A stretch of DNA of 64,000 nt from Clostridium kluyveri DSM 555 (GTDB taxonomy: Bacteria; Bacillota; Clostridia; Clostridiales; Clostridiaceae): positions 3,782,001 through 3,846,000 of the forward strand of contig NC_009706.1 in the NCBI RefSeq assembly GCF_000016505.1, read 5' to 3'. This document shows, one piece after another, positions 55,640 through 64,000 of this stretch (the stretch's first letter is position 1; each line of letters begins with the position of its first letter). Position numbers and translations under genes: made by a program. A model generated the notes under the pieces. That model saw only the letters and a list, made by a program, of their open reading frames with translations. It was not told the DNA's origin and did not search any database.

Positions 55640-55987
55640 TATTTCATACCTCCTTGTAAAATATTTAACAAATTTCTCTCCTAATATACATAAGCAGAGT
55701 ACATGTTTTACTCTAAATTATGGGTTTAGAGTCTCCTTTAAACAAAACTTAAAACCATACCTAATTGATATTAAGTATAGTTTTAAATTTAACATGTGTA
55801 TATTATATCATTAAATTGGAATACTTCTCAACGCTTATATTAAATTTTCTTAATAAAAATTAAATTTTTACTGCAAATCCATAATTTTTATTGGTAAACT
55901 CATTATTTTTTATTATACTTTTTAATAAAATAATATTTTATCTGGTTATTATTTTTATTATTTCATTTTAATTTCATATTTTTGCTA
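55640..55987. other. Intergenic stretch upstream of the NlpC/P60 gene
   Basis: This 348-bp gap holds two hairpins, ACTCTAAA/TTTAGAGT (55710-55732) and TTAAAACCATAC paired with GTATAGTTTTAA (about 55750-55787). Otherwise it is AT-rich sequence. I looked for the c-di-AMP (ydaO) riboswitch often found before such hydrolases and did not see its conserved blocks. Confidence 0.5.
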
Positions 55988-56827
55988 TTATAAATTAATA
56001 GAATATTTATAAATTTGAGATTTACAAATATTTCTATCCCTGGCTACTTTTTTCACAGCTTCTTTTTTATTCAAACCCTTTTCAATATACATTCTTATGT
56101 GATCCTCTATGGATAAATCCTCCCATTTTTCCATTTGTTCTTTTAAAAGTTCTCTTTTATCCCTACCTTCTATTACAAGAACAAATTCTCCTTTTATGCT
56201 GCTTTCTGAATAATATTTTATAGACTCTTCTATAGTAAATCTTAATATTTGTTCATAAACTTTAGTAAGCTCTCTACATATAGCTATACGCCTGTTACCT
56301 AAAATATCTTTCAAGATCTCTAAAGTATTTATTAGCCTATGTGGAGATTCATACATTATAAGAGTTTCGATTCTGTCTTTTACACTCTGTAAAAAAGTTC
56401 TTTTGTCTTTATTTTCTCGAGGTAAAAATCCCATAAATACAAATTGAGAAGTATCCATCCCCGAATAGACTAAGGCTGTAGTTACAGCAGTAGCACCAGG
56501 TAGTACTTCAAAATCTATCCCTTCTTCTATACATTTACGTACAATGATGTTTCCCGGATCTGATATTCCCGGGGTACCTGCATCACTTACCAATGCTATA
56601 TTTTTTCCATCTTTTAGTTTTTGTATTAACAATTCACTCTTATCATTTTCATTATATTTATGATAACTCATAAGAGGTCTTTTTATATTAAAATGATTCA
56701 ATAATTTTAAACTCTGTCTGGTGTCTTCTGCTGCTATCAAATCTACATTTTTAAGTGTATCTAAAGCCCTTAAAGTAATATCTTTTAAATTTCCTATAGG
56801 AGTTGCTACTAAAAAAAGCTTACCCAT
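55988..56827 (-). CDS. rsmI: 16S rRNA 2'-O-ribose methyltransferase RsmI
   Basis: The 279-residue protein starts MGKLFLVATPIGNLKDITLRA. It shows AAEDTRQSLKLLNHF, VSDAGTPGISDPG and CRELTKVYE, the signature of RsmI (YabC) methyltransferases. It modifies C1402 of 16S rRNA at the ribose. It follows yabB by 16 bp, as in Bacillus. Confidence 0.95.
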   Translation of the reverse strand: MGKLFLVATPIGNLKDITLRALDTLKNVDLIAAEDTRQSLKLLNHFNIKRPLMSYHKYNENDKSELLIQKLKDGKNIALVSDAGTPGISDPGNIIVRKCIEEGIDFEVLPGATAVTTALVYSGMDTSQFVFMGFLPRENKDKRTFLQSVKDRIETLIMYESPHRLINTLEILKDILGNRRIAICRELTKVYEQILRFTIEESIKYYSESSIKGEFVLVIEGRDKRELLKEQMEKWEDLSIEDHIRMYIEKGLNKKEAVKKVARDRNICKSQIYKYSINL

Positions 56828-56842
56828 ATTTAATCTCTCCTC

Positions 56843-57583
56843 TTATCTTCCATATATTTCATCAATTTCTTTACTATAACTTCCATCTAACTCACGTATA
56901 TATACAGGCACGCCCCATTTTAAAAATCGTCCTCCATTATTTTGTCCTTCTATAAGCAGCATGTTAGGAGCTTTATTTACACTGGGTTGAACCATTCTTA
57001 TGAATTTAGGTTCTATCCCATGCTGTCTCATAGTACAAATGATATCTGCCATTCTATCCGGTCTATGTATCATGTAAAATTTACCATTATCTCTTAATAC
57101 AGTTTTAGCTGCCCTTATAACATCTTCTAATTCACAACATATTTCATGTCTAGCAATAGCATTTTTTTCTTTTGAATTTATTATTCCAGAGCCTTTCAAT
57201 TTATAAGGTGGATTAACTGTAACTACATCTGCTTTAGGTATACTCTTTAAATAATTTAAATCTTTTAAATCTCTATTAACAAACTCTATGATATTTTCCA
57301 TATTATTAAACTTCACAGTTCTTATGGACATCTCTACCATATCTTTTTGTATTTCTATGCCTATTATTTTACCTGCCTGTGTTTTTCCGGATAATATAAA
57401 TGGAACTATTCCCGTGCCACTGCATAAGTCAATTACCCTTGCTCCCCTTTTTACTCTAGCAAAATTAGCAAGCAGTACTGCATCCACCCCAAACCTAAAA
57501 GCATCTTTTTTTTGTATAATACATAATCCTTTCAATTGTAAATCATCTAAAGTTTCATTATCTTTTAATAAATTATTATTCAC
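56843..57583 (-). CDS. tRNA1(Val)-type adenine-N6 methyltransferase (YabB/TrmN6)
   Basis: The 246-residue protein has the SAM motif VIDLCSGTGIVPFIL and the catalytic NPPY motif (VTVNPPYKLKGSG) of adenine-N6 methyltransferases, in a YabB/TrmN6-like frame. The N terminus DDLQLKGLCIIQKKDAFRFG is typical. It probably methylates A37 of a tRNA. It precedes rsmI on the same strand. Confidence 0.88.
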   Translation of the reverse strand: MNNNLLKDNETLDDLQLKGLCIIQKKDAFRFGVDAVLLANFARVKRGARVIDLCSGTGIVPFILSGKTQAGKIIGIEIQKDMVEMSIRTVKFNNMENIIEFVNRDLKDLNYLKSIPKADVVTVNPPYKLKGSGIINSKEKNAIARHEICCELEDVIRAAKTVLRDNGKFYMIHRPDRMADIICTMRQHGIEPKFIRMVQPSVNKAPNMLLIEGQNNGGRFLKWGVPVYIRELDGSYSKEIDEIYGR

Positions 57584-57663
57584 ATAAATACCTCATTTTT
57601 GAATTGATATTTTTAATTATGATTTAAATACTCTTCATTGTCAAATACTCATAAATTTACATA

Positions 57664-57697
57664 TAAAAATTCCAGGAGTATAATCCCGGAATTTTTG
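57664..57697 (-). terminator. Intrinsic terminator after motB
   Basis: On the minus strand AAAAATTCCGGGATTATACT forms a hairpin with CCTGGAATTTTT and runs into T bases. It ends the motA-motB unit ahead of the yabB gene. Confidence 0.8.
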
Positions 57698-57711
57698 AGT
57701 GCTATACTATT

Positions 57712-58476
57712 CTATTTATTAGTGGAATTACTATTAATACCATTTTCCTCAACTGCATTAAATTTGCTATTTAATATAACTATATCAACTCTTCTATTCT
57801 TAGCTTTGCCTTCATCTGTGGAATTATCTCCCACAGGTCTATATTCCCCATAGCCAATTGCAGATAATTTTTCTGGTTCAATTCCAGCACTTTTTATAAG
57901 AAACTCAGTAACATTAGATGCCCTGTCACAGGATAACTTCCAATTAGAAGAATATTGATTATTACTAATAGGAATGTTATCTGTATGTCCTTCTATCCTC
58001 ATATAATTTCCAAGCTGATTTAAAATTTTACCTATTTCTACAAGTTTTTGCTGAAACTCCGGTTTTATATCGGCTTTTCCTGTATCAAACAACAAACTAT
58101 CGTTCATACTTACAATAAGTCCTCTTTCATTTATGCTGGTAGATACACTTCCACTCATTTCACTATTTTGCAGATATTTATCCACTTCTGATTTCAGTTC
58201 AGATAATTTCTTTTCCTGATCATCTGTATCAGTTTGCTGTGTTTCTTCAGGATCTACAGTTTCTTTTATACTTGAAGTATCATCACTTCCTATTACACTT
58301 TTTCCTCCACCCATAGACATCTTTAAAGATTCTGCTACCTGCTTATATTTAGATGCACTTATATTGCTCATAGAATACATTACAACAAAAAATATCATAA
58401 GTAAAGTTATTAAATCGGAATAAGTAAGCAGCCATCTTTCTGTATTTTCTTCCGCATGCTTTTTTTTCTTTTTCAT
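57712..58476 (-). CDS. motB: Flagellar motor protein MotB
   Basis: The 254-residue protein has one N-terminal membrane segment with the essential proton-binding Asp (TYSDLITLLMIFFVVMYS). An acidic linker and an OmpA-type peptidoglycan-binding domain follow (IEGHTDNIPI, SCDRASNVTEFLI, RRVDIVIL). It anchors the stator to the wall. It overlaps motA by 4 bp. Confidence 0.93.
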   Translation of the reverse strand: MKKKKKHAEENTERWLLTYSDLITLLMIFFVVMYSMSNISASKYKQVAESLKMSMGGGKSVIGSDDTSSIKETVDPEETQQTDTDDQEKKLSELKSEVDKYLQNSEMSGSVSTSINERGLIVSMNDSLLFDTGKADIKPEFQQKLVEIGKILNQLGNYMRIEGHTDNIPISNNQYSSNWKLSCDRASNVTEFLIKSAGIEPEKLSAIGYGEYRPVGDNSTDEGKAKNRRVDIVILNSKFNAVEENGINSNSTNK

Positions 58477-59267
58477 AATTGCTGTTTACCATCCATTTCT
58501 TCAAATCTAACTAATTCTTCTTTATTTAAAAAGCTCTTCAATTTCTCTGCTATGGTATTCGGATTTATTCCTTCTTGTATGTATAATATTCCTTCAACTA
58601 TCAAAGTTTTCTCTTTTACTTCTTTATCATCGAGAACATTTAATCTATTAGCTATAGGAAGCCATATAAGATTAGCTGCACCAATACCATATAATGTTGC
58701 TAAAAATGCTACTGCTATCTTAGGTCCTAATGTAGACGGATCTTCTAAATTACCCAAAACATGAACTAGTCCCATAACTGTACCTACTATACCCATAGTA
58801 GGAGAATATCCACCCGCACTTTGAAATACAGCTGCTCCCTGTCTATGTCTTTCTGAGGTAGATTCTAATTCTAACTCCAATATGCTCCTAACTGCTTGAG
58901 GATCTACTCCATCTACCACAAGCTGTAATCCTTTTTTTATGAAAGGATCTAGATTAGGATCACTAGATATTTCTCCTTCTAAACTTAAAAGCCCATTTTT
59001 CCTGGTTCTATAAGATACATCTTTAAAATAGGATATTAAAGAAGGCAACTCCGTTTTTGGAGGACTTATCATAACTTTAACCATTTTTGGAATTCTTTTT
59101 AGTAGATCTAAAGGAAAAGACACCCCTACAGCCCCAATTGTTCCACCAAATACTATCATAGCTGCCGTAGGCCCCAAAAGAGCTGAAAGATGTCCCCCAT
59201 CTAGTATGAATCCCCCACCTAGGGCTAATAGTCCAAAAATCAAGAATAAAATAACAGATATATCCAT
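58473..59267 (-). CDS. motA: Flagellar motor protein MotA
   Basis: The 264-residue protein has four hydrophobic segments and the MotA/TolQ-type motifs GGTIGAVGVSFPL, SYKDVSYRTRKNGLLSLE-like cytoplasmic loop and GGYSPTMGIVGTVMGLVHVL. It forms the stator ion channel with MotB. The two genes form a unit without other flagellar genes nearby. Confidence 0.93.
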   Translation of the reverse strand: MDISVILFLIFGLLALGGGFILDGGHLSALLGPTAAMIVFGGTIGAVGVSFPLDLLKRIPKMVKVMISPPKTELPSLISYFKDVSYRTRKNGLLSLEGEISSDPNLDPFIKKGLQLVVDGVDPQAVRSILELELESTSERHRQGAAVFQSAGGYSPTMGIVGTVMGLVHVLGNLEDPSTLGPKIAVAFLATLYGIGAANLIWLPIANRLNVLDDKEVKEKTLIVEGILYIQEGINPNTIAEKLKSFLNKEELVRFEEMDGKQQL

Positions 59268-59401
59268 ATTATACCTCCATTTAATGCATTTTGCTACTAA
59301 AACTCTTATTTGAATCCTTTCACCTATATTTTATTAATCGGTTAAAATGACCTACTCTTTATACAATGTTTTATGTATTTATAAATATAAGAATATAGAG
59401 C

Positions 59402-59451
59402 TTTATCCAAATATATAAACGCTACCTAAGCCTAAGAATTACTTGTTCTTG
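59402..59451 (+). repeat. Short degenerate copy (D) of the structured intergenic element
   Basis: The plus strand reads TTTATCCAAATATATAAAC, then CCTAAGCCTAAGAATTACTTG, matching both ends of copy B at 42126 but lacking the middle. It lies antisense between motA and the ferredoxin gene. Confidence 0.4.
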
Positions 59452-59475
59452 ATATAAAAAACTTGTCCCAAAATT

Positions 59476-59504
59476 AAAAAGACTACCCTAGGCAGCCTTT
59501 TTAA
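59476..59504 (-). terminator. Terminator of the small ferredoxin gene
   Basis: On the minus strand AAAAAGGCTGCC pairs with GGGTAGTCTTTTT (two wobble pairs) and continues into T bases, about 20 bp after the ferredoxin stop. Confidence 0.7.
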
Positions 59505-59525
59505 AAGTAATTCTAATCATTTACA

Positions 59526-59699
59526 CTAGTCCGCTTGAACTAGTGCTCCTACAGGACAGACACTAGCACAGCTTCCACAATCTATACATGTACCATCATC
59601 TATTAAAAATTGAGTATCTCCTTGACTTATGCATTCAACTGGACATTCTGAAGCACATGCTCCACAATTCATACATGCATCTGTAATTTTATATGCCAT
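59526..59699 (-). CDS. 2[4Fe-4S] clostridial-type ferredoxin
   Basis: The 57-residue protein starts MAYKITDACMNCGACASECP and contains two complete CxxCxxCxxxCP cluster motifs, CMNCGACASECP and CIDCGSCASVCP, spaced 29 residues apart, as in the classical clostridial ferredoxin. It is a main electron carrier in anaerobic metabolism. AGGAGGT precedes the ATG. It is monocistronic. Confidence 0.95.
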   Translation of the reverse strand: MAYKITDACMNCGACASECPVECISQGDTQFLIDDGTCIDCGSCASVCPVGALVQAD

Positions 59700-59788
59700 T
59701 ATACTACACCTCCTTAGATTTTAAGAATCAATATGTTTTTATATCCTATAACATTTTATCATATTTATTATAATTTTTAAAGATAATT

Positions 59789-59992
59789 TTAGAACACCGC
59801 ATAACCCACATCTTCAAGACATTGTATTATTTTATCTTCTGTTATGAAGTAATCATCATATACTATACTTACCTCACATTTTTGTGTATTTATCTGACAT
59901 GCTATTACTCCTTCATTATTAGAAATAACTTTTCTTATATTATTTACATCTCTATTATTACGTATATTAGGAATTTTAAATACAGATTTCAT
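59789..59992 (-). CDS. HMA-like small protein lacking the metal-binding cysteines
   Basis: The 67-residue protein has the beta-alpha-beta pattern of heavy-metal-associated domains (VFKIPNIRNNRDVNNIRKVI, then VSIVYDDYFITEDKI, and CLEDVGYAVF). However, the usual MxCxxC loop reads PNIRNNRD. It starts 11 bp after the yaaT stop with AGGAGGT as ribosome site, so it is the last gene of the tmk-yaaT operon. The function is unknown. Confidence 0.7.
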   Translation of the reverse strand: MKSVFKIPNIRNNRDVNNIRKVISNNEGVIACQINTQKCEVSIVYDDYFITEDKIIQCLEDVGYAVF

Positions 59993-60003
59993 ACACTAAC
60001 CTC

Positions 60004-60909
60004 CTAGTCCTCATTAAATAAGTGTTTAATTATATCCTCATCTTCAGCTTCTATATCAATCTTTATTTCATCCTCATTTATATTTCCTTCAAATCCCCCA
60101 GATATCATGTGAACATCATGTATAGATATATCCTTTATAACATCTTCTCCATCCTTAACTCTTATTTTTACTTTAATCATCTCTTTTACCACAGAATTAC
60201 TTGTAACTTCCCCCTGTCCATATGATGTATCCACAATGGAACCTACCTTAGGTAATTTCTTTCTTATTCTCTCGTAAGTATCCTGTTCATAATTTAAACA
60301 GCACATAAGCCTTCCACACATGCCTGATATTTTTGTAGGATTTAAGGACAAATTTTGTTCTTTAGCCATTTTTATAGAAACAGGCACAAAATCTCCTAAA
60401 AAAGTAGAACAGCACATGGTTCTGCCACAAGGTCCAAGACCTCCCACCATTTTAGCCTCATCTCTTACTCCTATTTGTCTAAGTTCTATTCGGGTTCTGA
60501 ATATTGAAGCAAGATCTTTTACCAATTCTCTAAAATCTACTCTTCCATCTGCAGTAAAATAAAATATAACTTTATTATTATCAAAAGTATATTCTACATC
60601 TATAAGTTTCATTTTCAAATCATGCTGTTGTATTTTTTCAATACATACTTTAAATGCTTCACTTTCTTTTTCCTTATTTTCATTATGTTTTTTTATATCT
60701 TCTTCTGTAGCCACCCTCAATACATTTTTAAGTGGTGAAACTATATTACTTTCACTTATAGCCTTAGGAGCTATAACACATTTGCCAAATTCTACACCTC
60801 TAGCCGTTTCCACTATTATGTTGTCATATTTTTTTATATTTAAATTATCCGGTGAAAAATAATATATTTTCCCAGCCTTTTTAAATCGCACTCCTACAAC
60901 TGTTACCAT
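60004..60909 (-). CDS. ricT: PSP1-domain protein YaaT (RicT)
   Basis: The 301-residue protein has the PSP1 C-terminal domain with the conserved cysteine motifs GGLGPCGRTMCCSTFLGD and SGMCGRLMCCLNYEQDTY, typical of YaaT/RicT. RicT is part of the RicA-RicF-RicT complex that binds FeS clusters and affects RNA processing and sporulation in Bacillus. It is placed between holB and the HMA-like gene. Confidence 0.92.
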   Translation of the reverse strand: MVTVVGVRFKKAGKIYYFSPDNLNIKKYDNIIVETARGVEFGKCVIAPKAISESNIVSPLKNVLRVATEEDIKKHNENKEKESEAFKVCIEKIQQHDLKMKLIDVEYTFDNNKVIFYFTADGRVDFRELVKDLASIFRTRIELRQIGVRDEAKMVGGLGPCGRTMCCSTFLGDFVPVSIKMAKEQNLSLNPTKISGMCGRLMCCLNYEQDTYERIRKKLPKVGSIVDTSYGQGEVTSNSVVKEMIKVKIRVKDGEDVIKDISIHDVHMISGGFEGNINEDEIKIDIEAEDEDIIKHLFNED

Positions 60910-60916
60910 GTTTTAT

Positions 60917-61861
60917 TTATACCTCCTGCATTTTCATCAGCATAGAATCAAAAACCAAAGTTGGATTTACATTTTTATCTATTTTTTCCCTAATACTTCC
61001 TATAATATCAATAATAGCATTTAATTTATTGAATGAAAACATTTCTCCTATAGCTTTTAGCTCTTGAAACTTATCCCTATTTATAATCAAATCACTATTA
61101 CCTGTTTCCTTATATATGAGAACATCACGTATATAAGACAACATACAGGTAAGTATCTCTTCCCAGTTATCTTTTTCTTTAAATAAGTAATTAGGAAATT
61201 CTAAAGTAATATTTATATCTTCGTCATATAATTTCCTAAATATTTTTATAGTTATATTCCTTATTTCTTTTAAAACTGAACTTGAAATAAATTTTTCTGC
61301 TCTTCCAGGTATACCATCACTAAAAGCCATAATAGAATTTAATTCTTGTTCATACAATCCAGGGAATTTATTATTCAAAAATTTTTTCATATCTTTTGAA
61401 TTTAGCCTATTAAGTTTATATATCTGACATCTGGATTTTACTGTATCTAAAATTCCATCCAGCTTCTCACACAATAGTATAATAAAACTTCCTTTTGGTG
61501 GTTCTTCTATAGTTTTCAATACTGCATTCTGAGCAGTTTCCGTAATTTTATCAGAATTATATAGTATTATTACTTTTTTGTCACCTTCATATGGTTTTTT
61601 ATTAATCTCCTCTATTATATATTTTATTTCTTCTATACCAATAGATTTTTTATTTTTAAATAACTTAAGTTCTATTATATCTACATATCGTTTAATTTCA
61701 TTTTTACCTAGTATTTTTATGGCTAATTCTTCAGCAAACAAACTCTTTCCAAGTCCATCTTCTCCTACAAAAATACTGGCATGAGAAAGTCTATTCAGCT
61801 TTATAGAATTTTCTATCTGAGATTTTATCATATCATGACCTATTATCCTATAAAAACTCAC
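60917..61861 (-). CDS. holB: DNA polymerase III delta' subunit
   Basis: The 314-residue protein has an AAA+ fold with a Walker A-like ASIFVGEDGLGKSLFAEELA motif, KTIEEPPKGSFIILLCE and SRCQIYKLNRL. These are characteristic of the clamp-loader delta' subunit. It loads the sliding clamp. It is flanked by yaaQ and yaaT as in all Firmicutes. Confidence 0.92.
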   Translation of the reverse strand: MSFYRIIGHDMIKSQIENSIKLNRLSHASIFVGEDGLGKSLFAEELAIKILGKNEIKRYVDIIELKLFKNKKSIGIEEIKYIIEEINKKPYEGDKKVIILYNSDKITETAQNAVLKTIEEPPKGSFIILLCEKLDGILDTVKSRCQIYKLNRLNSKDMKKFLNNKFPGLYEQELNSIMAFSDGIPGRAEKFISSSVLKEIRNITIKIFRKLYDEDINITLEFPNYLFKEKDNWEEILTCMLSYIRDVLIYKETGNSDLIINRDKFQELKAIGEMFSFNKLNAIIDIIGSIREKIDKNVNPTLVFDSMLMKMQEV

Positions 61862-61876
61862 TCTTAAATTTACCTC

Positions 61877-62206
61877 CTAGATTTTAATAAACTTATCCAC
61901 ATCTATTACAAATATATTTGCTCCTCCAACTTCTATTTCCATGGAATAAGGCATATATATCCCTGTAGCACTTGCAACTGAAGAAGGAGCAGTTATAACT
62001 TGTTTTCTAGTTTTACATACCTGTTCAATATAAGCTACCACTTTATCTACGCCATCTTCTTCTACCCCTATCATTAAAGTTGTATTGCCTGCTTTTAAAA
62101 ATCCTCCTGTAGTAGCAAGTTTAGTCACTTTAAATTCATGTTCCGTTAAAACTTTTAATAAATCTGCTGCATCATCATCTTGAACAATAGCTATGATTAA
62201 TTTCAC
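61877..62206 (-). CDS. darA: Cyclic di-AMP-binding PII-like protein (DarA/YaaQ)
   Basis: The 109-residue protein starts MKLIIAIVQDDDAADLLKVL and continues KLATTGGFLKAGNTTLMIGVEED, the signature of the PII-like protein DarA (PstA, YaaQ) that binds c-di-AMP. Its downstream target is not known. It lies between tmk and holB. Confidence 0.93.
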   Translation of the reverse strand: MKLIIAIVQDDDAADLLKVLTEHEFKVTKLATTGGFLKAGNTTLMIGVEEDGVDKVVAYIEQVCKTRKQVITAPSSVASATGIYMPYSMEIEVGGANIFVIDVDKFIKI

Positions 62207-62332
62207 AAGACATCCCTCCTTCTAATTTTATATAAAAATCATCTGAATTTTTAAAATTAACTTATAATAATTATAGCATAAGTACTTACCTTAATTATAT
62301 AATCTTATATTAGACCATTTAACATAGGTATA

Positions 62333-63019
62333 TTACATCAATATATATTTTACTAAACTATATATATTTTTATGAATTTCATTTACTGTGTTTATTCTAT
62401 CATTTTCTATACAAGAAATTTTATTCCACCCATATTTATCTGCTACATATACTGCATTATTATATGAATTAATTAAATATTCATAATTACTCTCATGTAT
62501 ATCTTTTTTGGCGTTACCTGTAAATTTATTATTCCTCTCAATCATGAGATTTTTACTATACTCAGGAGGCATATCTAAGAATATTACACAATCAGGTACT
62601 GGCAGCTTAAATATATTGAATTCAAAATCCCACAGCCATTTTAAAAATTTATCTTTTTCTTCTATATTATCAATTTTGGAAGCCTGATGTACCATATTGG
62701 ATGTAGTATACCTATCTGATAGAACTATGCCTCCACCTTCATAGAATTTTTTCCACTGTGTTTTATAAGAAGCAAACCTATCTACCCCATAAAAGGTAGA
62801 TGCAACATAGGCACTTACATCTTCAGGATTTTCTCCAAAATCTCCATTTAAGTACATTTTTACCAGAGCAGATGATTCACTATTGTAATTAGGATATTCT
62901 ACTTTTTTCACATTGTATTTTTCATCTAAAAGTCTATTATAAAGTTTTCTGGTCTGTGTAGCTTTGCCACTGCCATCACATCCTTCTATAACTATAAGTT
63001 TCCCTTTTAATGATTCCAT
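62333..63019 (-). CDS. tmk: Thymidylate kinase
   Basis: The 228-residue protein has a Walker A motif GCDGSGKATQT near the N terminus and DRYTTSNMVHQ in the substrate-binding segment. It is a slightly long, clostridial-type Tmk. It converts dTMP to dTDP. AAGGGG or similar sequence precedes the start, and a 126-bp gap without a gene separates it from yaaQ. Confidence 0.9.
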   Translation of the reverse strand: MESLKGKLIVIEGCDGSGKATQTRKLYNRLLDEKYNVKKVEYPNYNSESSALVKMYLNGDFGENPEDVSAYVASTFYGVDRFASYKTQWKKFYEGGGIVLSDRYTTSNMVHQASKIDNIEEKDKFLKWLWDFEFNIFKLPVPDCVIFLDMPPEYSKNLMIERNNKFTGNAKKDIHESNYEYLINSYNNAVYVADKYGWNKISCIENDRINTVNEIHKNIYSLVKYILM

Positions 63020-63038
63020 TTAAACTTCCCCCATTAAT

Positions 63039-64000
63039 TTATTTTACAACTGAAATCTTATTATCTTTTATGCCTACTATATCCAATCCAGATTTCACAT
63101 AGTACTTTATAATTTTTAAAATATTTCTATCTATTATCTCCCCCATCAATAATAAAGGTACTCCTGGAGGATAGGGTGTTACATTAACTGCTGCTATTCT
63201 TCCCAATGAACTTTCTACATTTATTATCTCCTTTTCTGAATTTATAACTTCATAAGGCAATACTTCCATTTTAGGTACTTCATACTCCATCATATCTATT
63301 TTTTTATATATAAAGTTTTTTAAATTACAATTTTTTAATGCTCTATACAATATTTCAAATTCTTCTTTTTTATTAAAAGGAGAAAAAATTAATATTACAT
63401 TAAAGTTATCACTCATCTCAGCTTGAATTTTTGATTTTCTTAAATAGTCCAATAGTAAATTTGCACTATTGCCTTTTTTTAAGTTTATAATATATCTGGT
63501 GGAATCCATATTCCACACATTTGACGGTAAATTTTCATCATATACTAATATATCCTTTTTTTCAATTATATTAAATCCTTTTATAAGATTTATTTTATCC
63601 CTGTAATATTGGCTTATTTCAATAAGTTTTTCATAATCCCTATATCCATATTTCTCAAGATAAAACCTGGCATAATCCATAGAACAAAGTGCTATATAAG
63701 AAGGACTTGTACTTAAAAATACTTTAGAATAAAAATCAACTTTATCTAAATCCTCTTTATTATTAATATGTAAATAAGCGGTTTGAGTGAGACTTGGCAG
63801 TGTCTTATGTGCACTTGTAACTACCATGTCCGCTCCCATCTTAACTGCACTCTTAGGTAAACTTTTATGAACCCCAAAATGAGCGCCATGAGCACAATCA
63901 ACTAAAATTTTCATATTATATTCTCTAGCTTTTTCTATTATAAATTCTAAATTACTGCATATGCCATAATAATTAGGATATGTAATAATTATTCCTTTTG
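63039..64000 (-). CDS. Orn/Lys/Arg decarboxylase family protein, 5' end missing
   Basis: The frame is open across the window edge on the minus strand, so only the C-terminal 320 residues are visible. TYPNYYGIC, the PLP-aldimine motif SAHKTLPSLTQTAYL and YPPGVPLL at the C terminus identify the type III fold PLP enzyme of the YaaO/SpeA group. Biochemical function is usually arginine decarboxylation for polyamine synthesis. It lies 20 bp upstream of tmk. Confidence 0.9.
   Translation of the reverse strand, partial: KGIIITYPNYYGICSNLEFIIEKAREYNMKILVDCAHGAHFGVHKSLPKSAVKMGADMVVTSAHKTLPSLTQTAYLHINNKEDLDKVDFYSKVFLSTSPSYIALCSMDYARFYLEKYGYRDYEKLIEISQYYRDKINLIKGFNIIEKKDILVYDENLPSNVWNMDSTRYIINLKKGNSANLLLDYLRKSKIQAEMSDNFNVILIFSPFNKKEEFEILYRALKNCNLKNFIYKKIDMMEYEVPKMEVLPYEVINSEKEIINVESSLGRIAAVNVTPYPPGVPLLLMGEIIDRNILKIIKYYVKSGLDIVGIKDNKISVVK

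Noticed and set aside
55640-55987. c-di-AMP riboswitch before the NlpC/P60 gene
   Set aside because: The conserved ydaO blocks were not found; only two simple hairpins are present.

Overview
The window is AT-rich, densely coded, and looks like a chromosome segment of an anaerobic, spore-forming Firmicute, most likely a Clostridium sensu stricto (I suspect the C. kluyveri / C. ljungdahlii side, with low certainty). The evidence is the low GC, spore-coat CotS-type and spmA/spmB genes, the oxygen-sensitive nrdD/nrdG reductase, rubrerythrin plus superoxide reductase, T-box leaders on aminoacyl-tRNA synthetase genes, and gene order. Pieces of the classic origin-proximal Firmicutes backbone (tmk-yaaQ-holB-yaaT, yabB-rsmI-abrB, metG-tatD-yabE-rnmV-rsmA) are present in a recognisable order, all on the minus strand except abrB, and interrupted by accessory genes.

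Layout. 1-1.2 kb: 3' end of a repeat-rich beta-helix adhesin-like protein. 1.2-5.7 kb: spore coat cluster of three CotS-like kinase-fold proteins, a small basic protein and a divergent CotSA-like glycosyltransferase, with a SigK-like promoter. 5.8-10.9 kb: orphan solute-binding protein, radical SAM protein, alkyladenine glycosylase, GIY-YIG protein and mannose-1-phosphate guanylyltransferase. 11-15.1 kb: a 1352-residue helicase-nuclease fusion that may be a defence protein. 15.3-18.8 kb: TetR regulator plus rifamycin phosphotransferase (rph) with a dyad operator. 18.8-26 kb: DedA, CcpA-like LacI regulator, T-box-ileS, and a tandem amidase. 26-31 kb: metallo-beta-lactamase-fold protein, CadC-like ArsR, nrdG/nrdD, ferredoxin. 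31-42 kb: lipoproteins, rsmA-rnmV-yabE-tatD, T-box-metG, uracil-DNA glycosylase, spmA/spmB. 42-47 kb: Zn-ribbon protein, GH73 glucosaminidase, a frameshifted polysaccharide deacetylase, a small solo gene, ispF. 47-49.3 kb: PspA operon. 49.8-51 kb: IS110 remnant. 51-52.3 kb: oxidative-stress operon. 52.3-64 kb: cca, abrB, NlpC/P60 hydrolase, rsmI-yabB, motA/motB, ferredoxin, yaaT-holB-yaaQ-tmk and a truncated Orn/Lys/Arg decarboxylase.

Most noteworthy signals are: (i) a dispersed intergenic element with two full-length copies (31861-32017 minus, 42126-42241 plus) that keep two helices by compensatory change and lie directly 5' of genes, plus degenerate copies; (ii) a deacetylase whose membrane anchor and catalytic domain are put out of frame by one extra base in a run of ten A; (iii) the TetR-rph pair; (iv) the helicase-nuclease fusion; (v) an IS110 remnant with doubly deleted recombinase but a retained non-coding end where bridge RNA would be encoded; (vi) a PspA operon with a Ser-rich membrane protein and a Cys-rich protein. 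No CRISPR array, tRNA or rRNA gene was seen.
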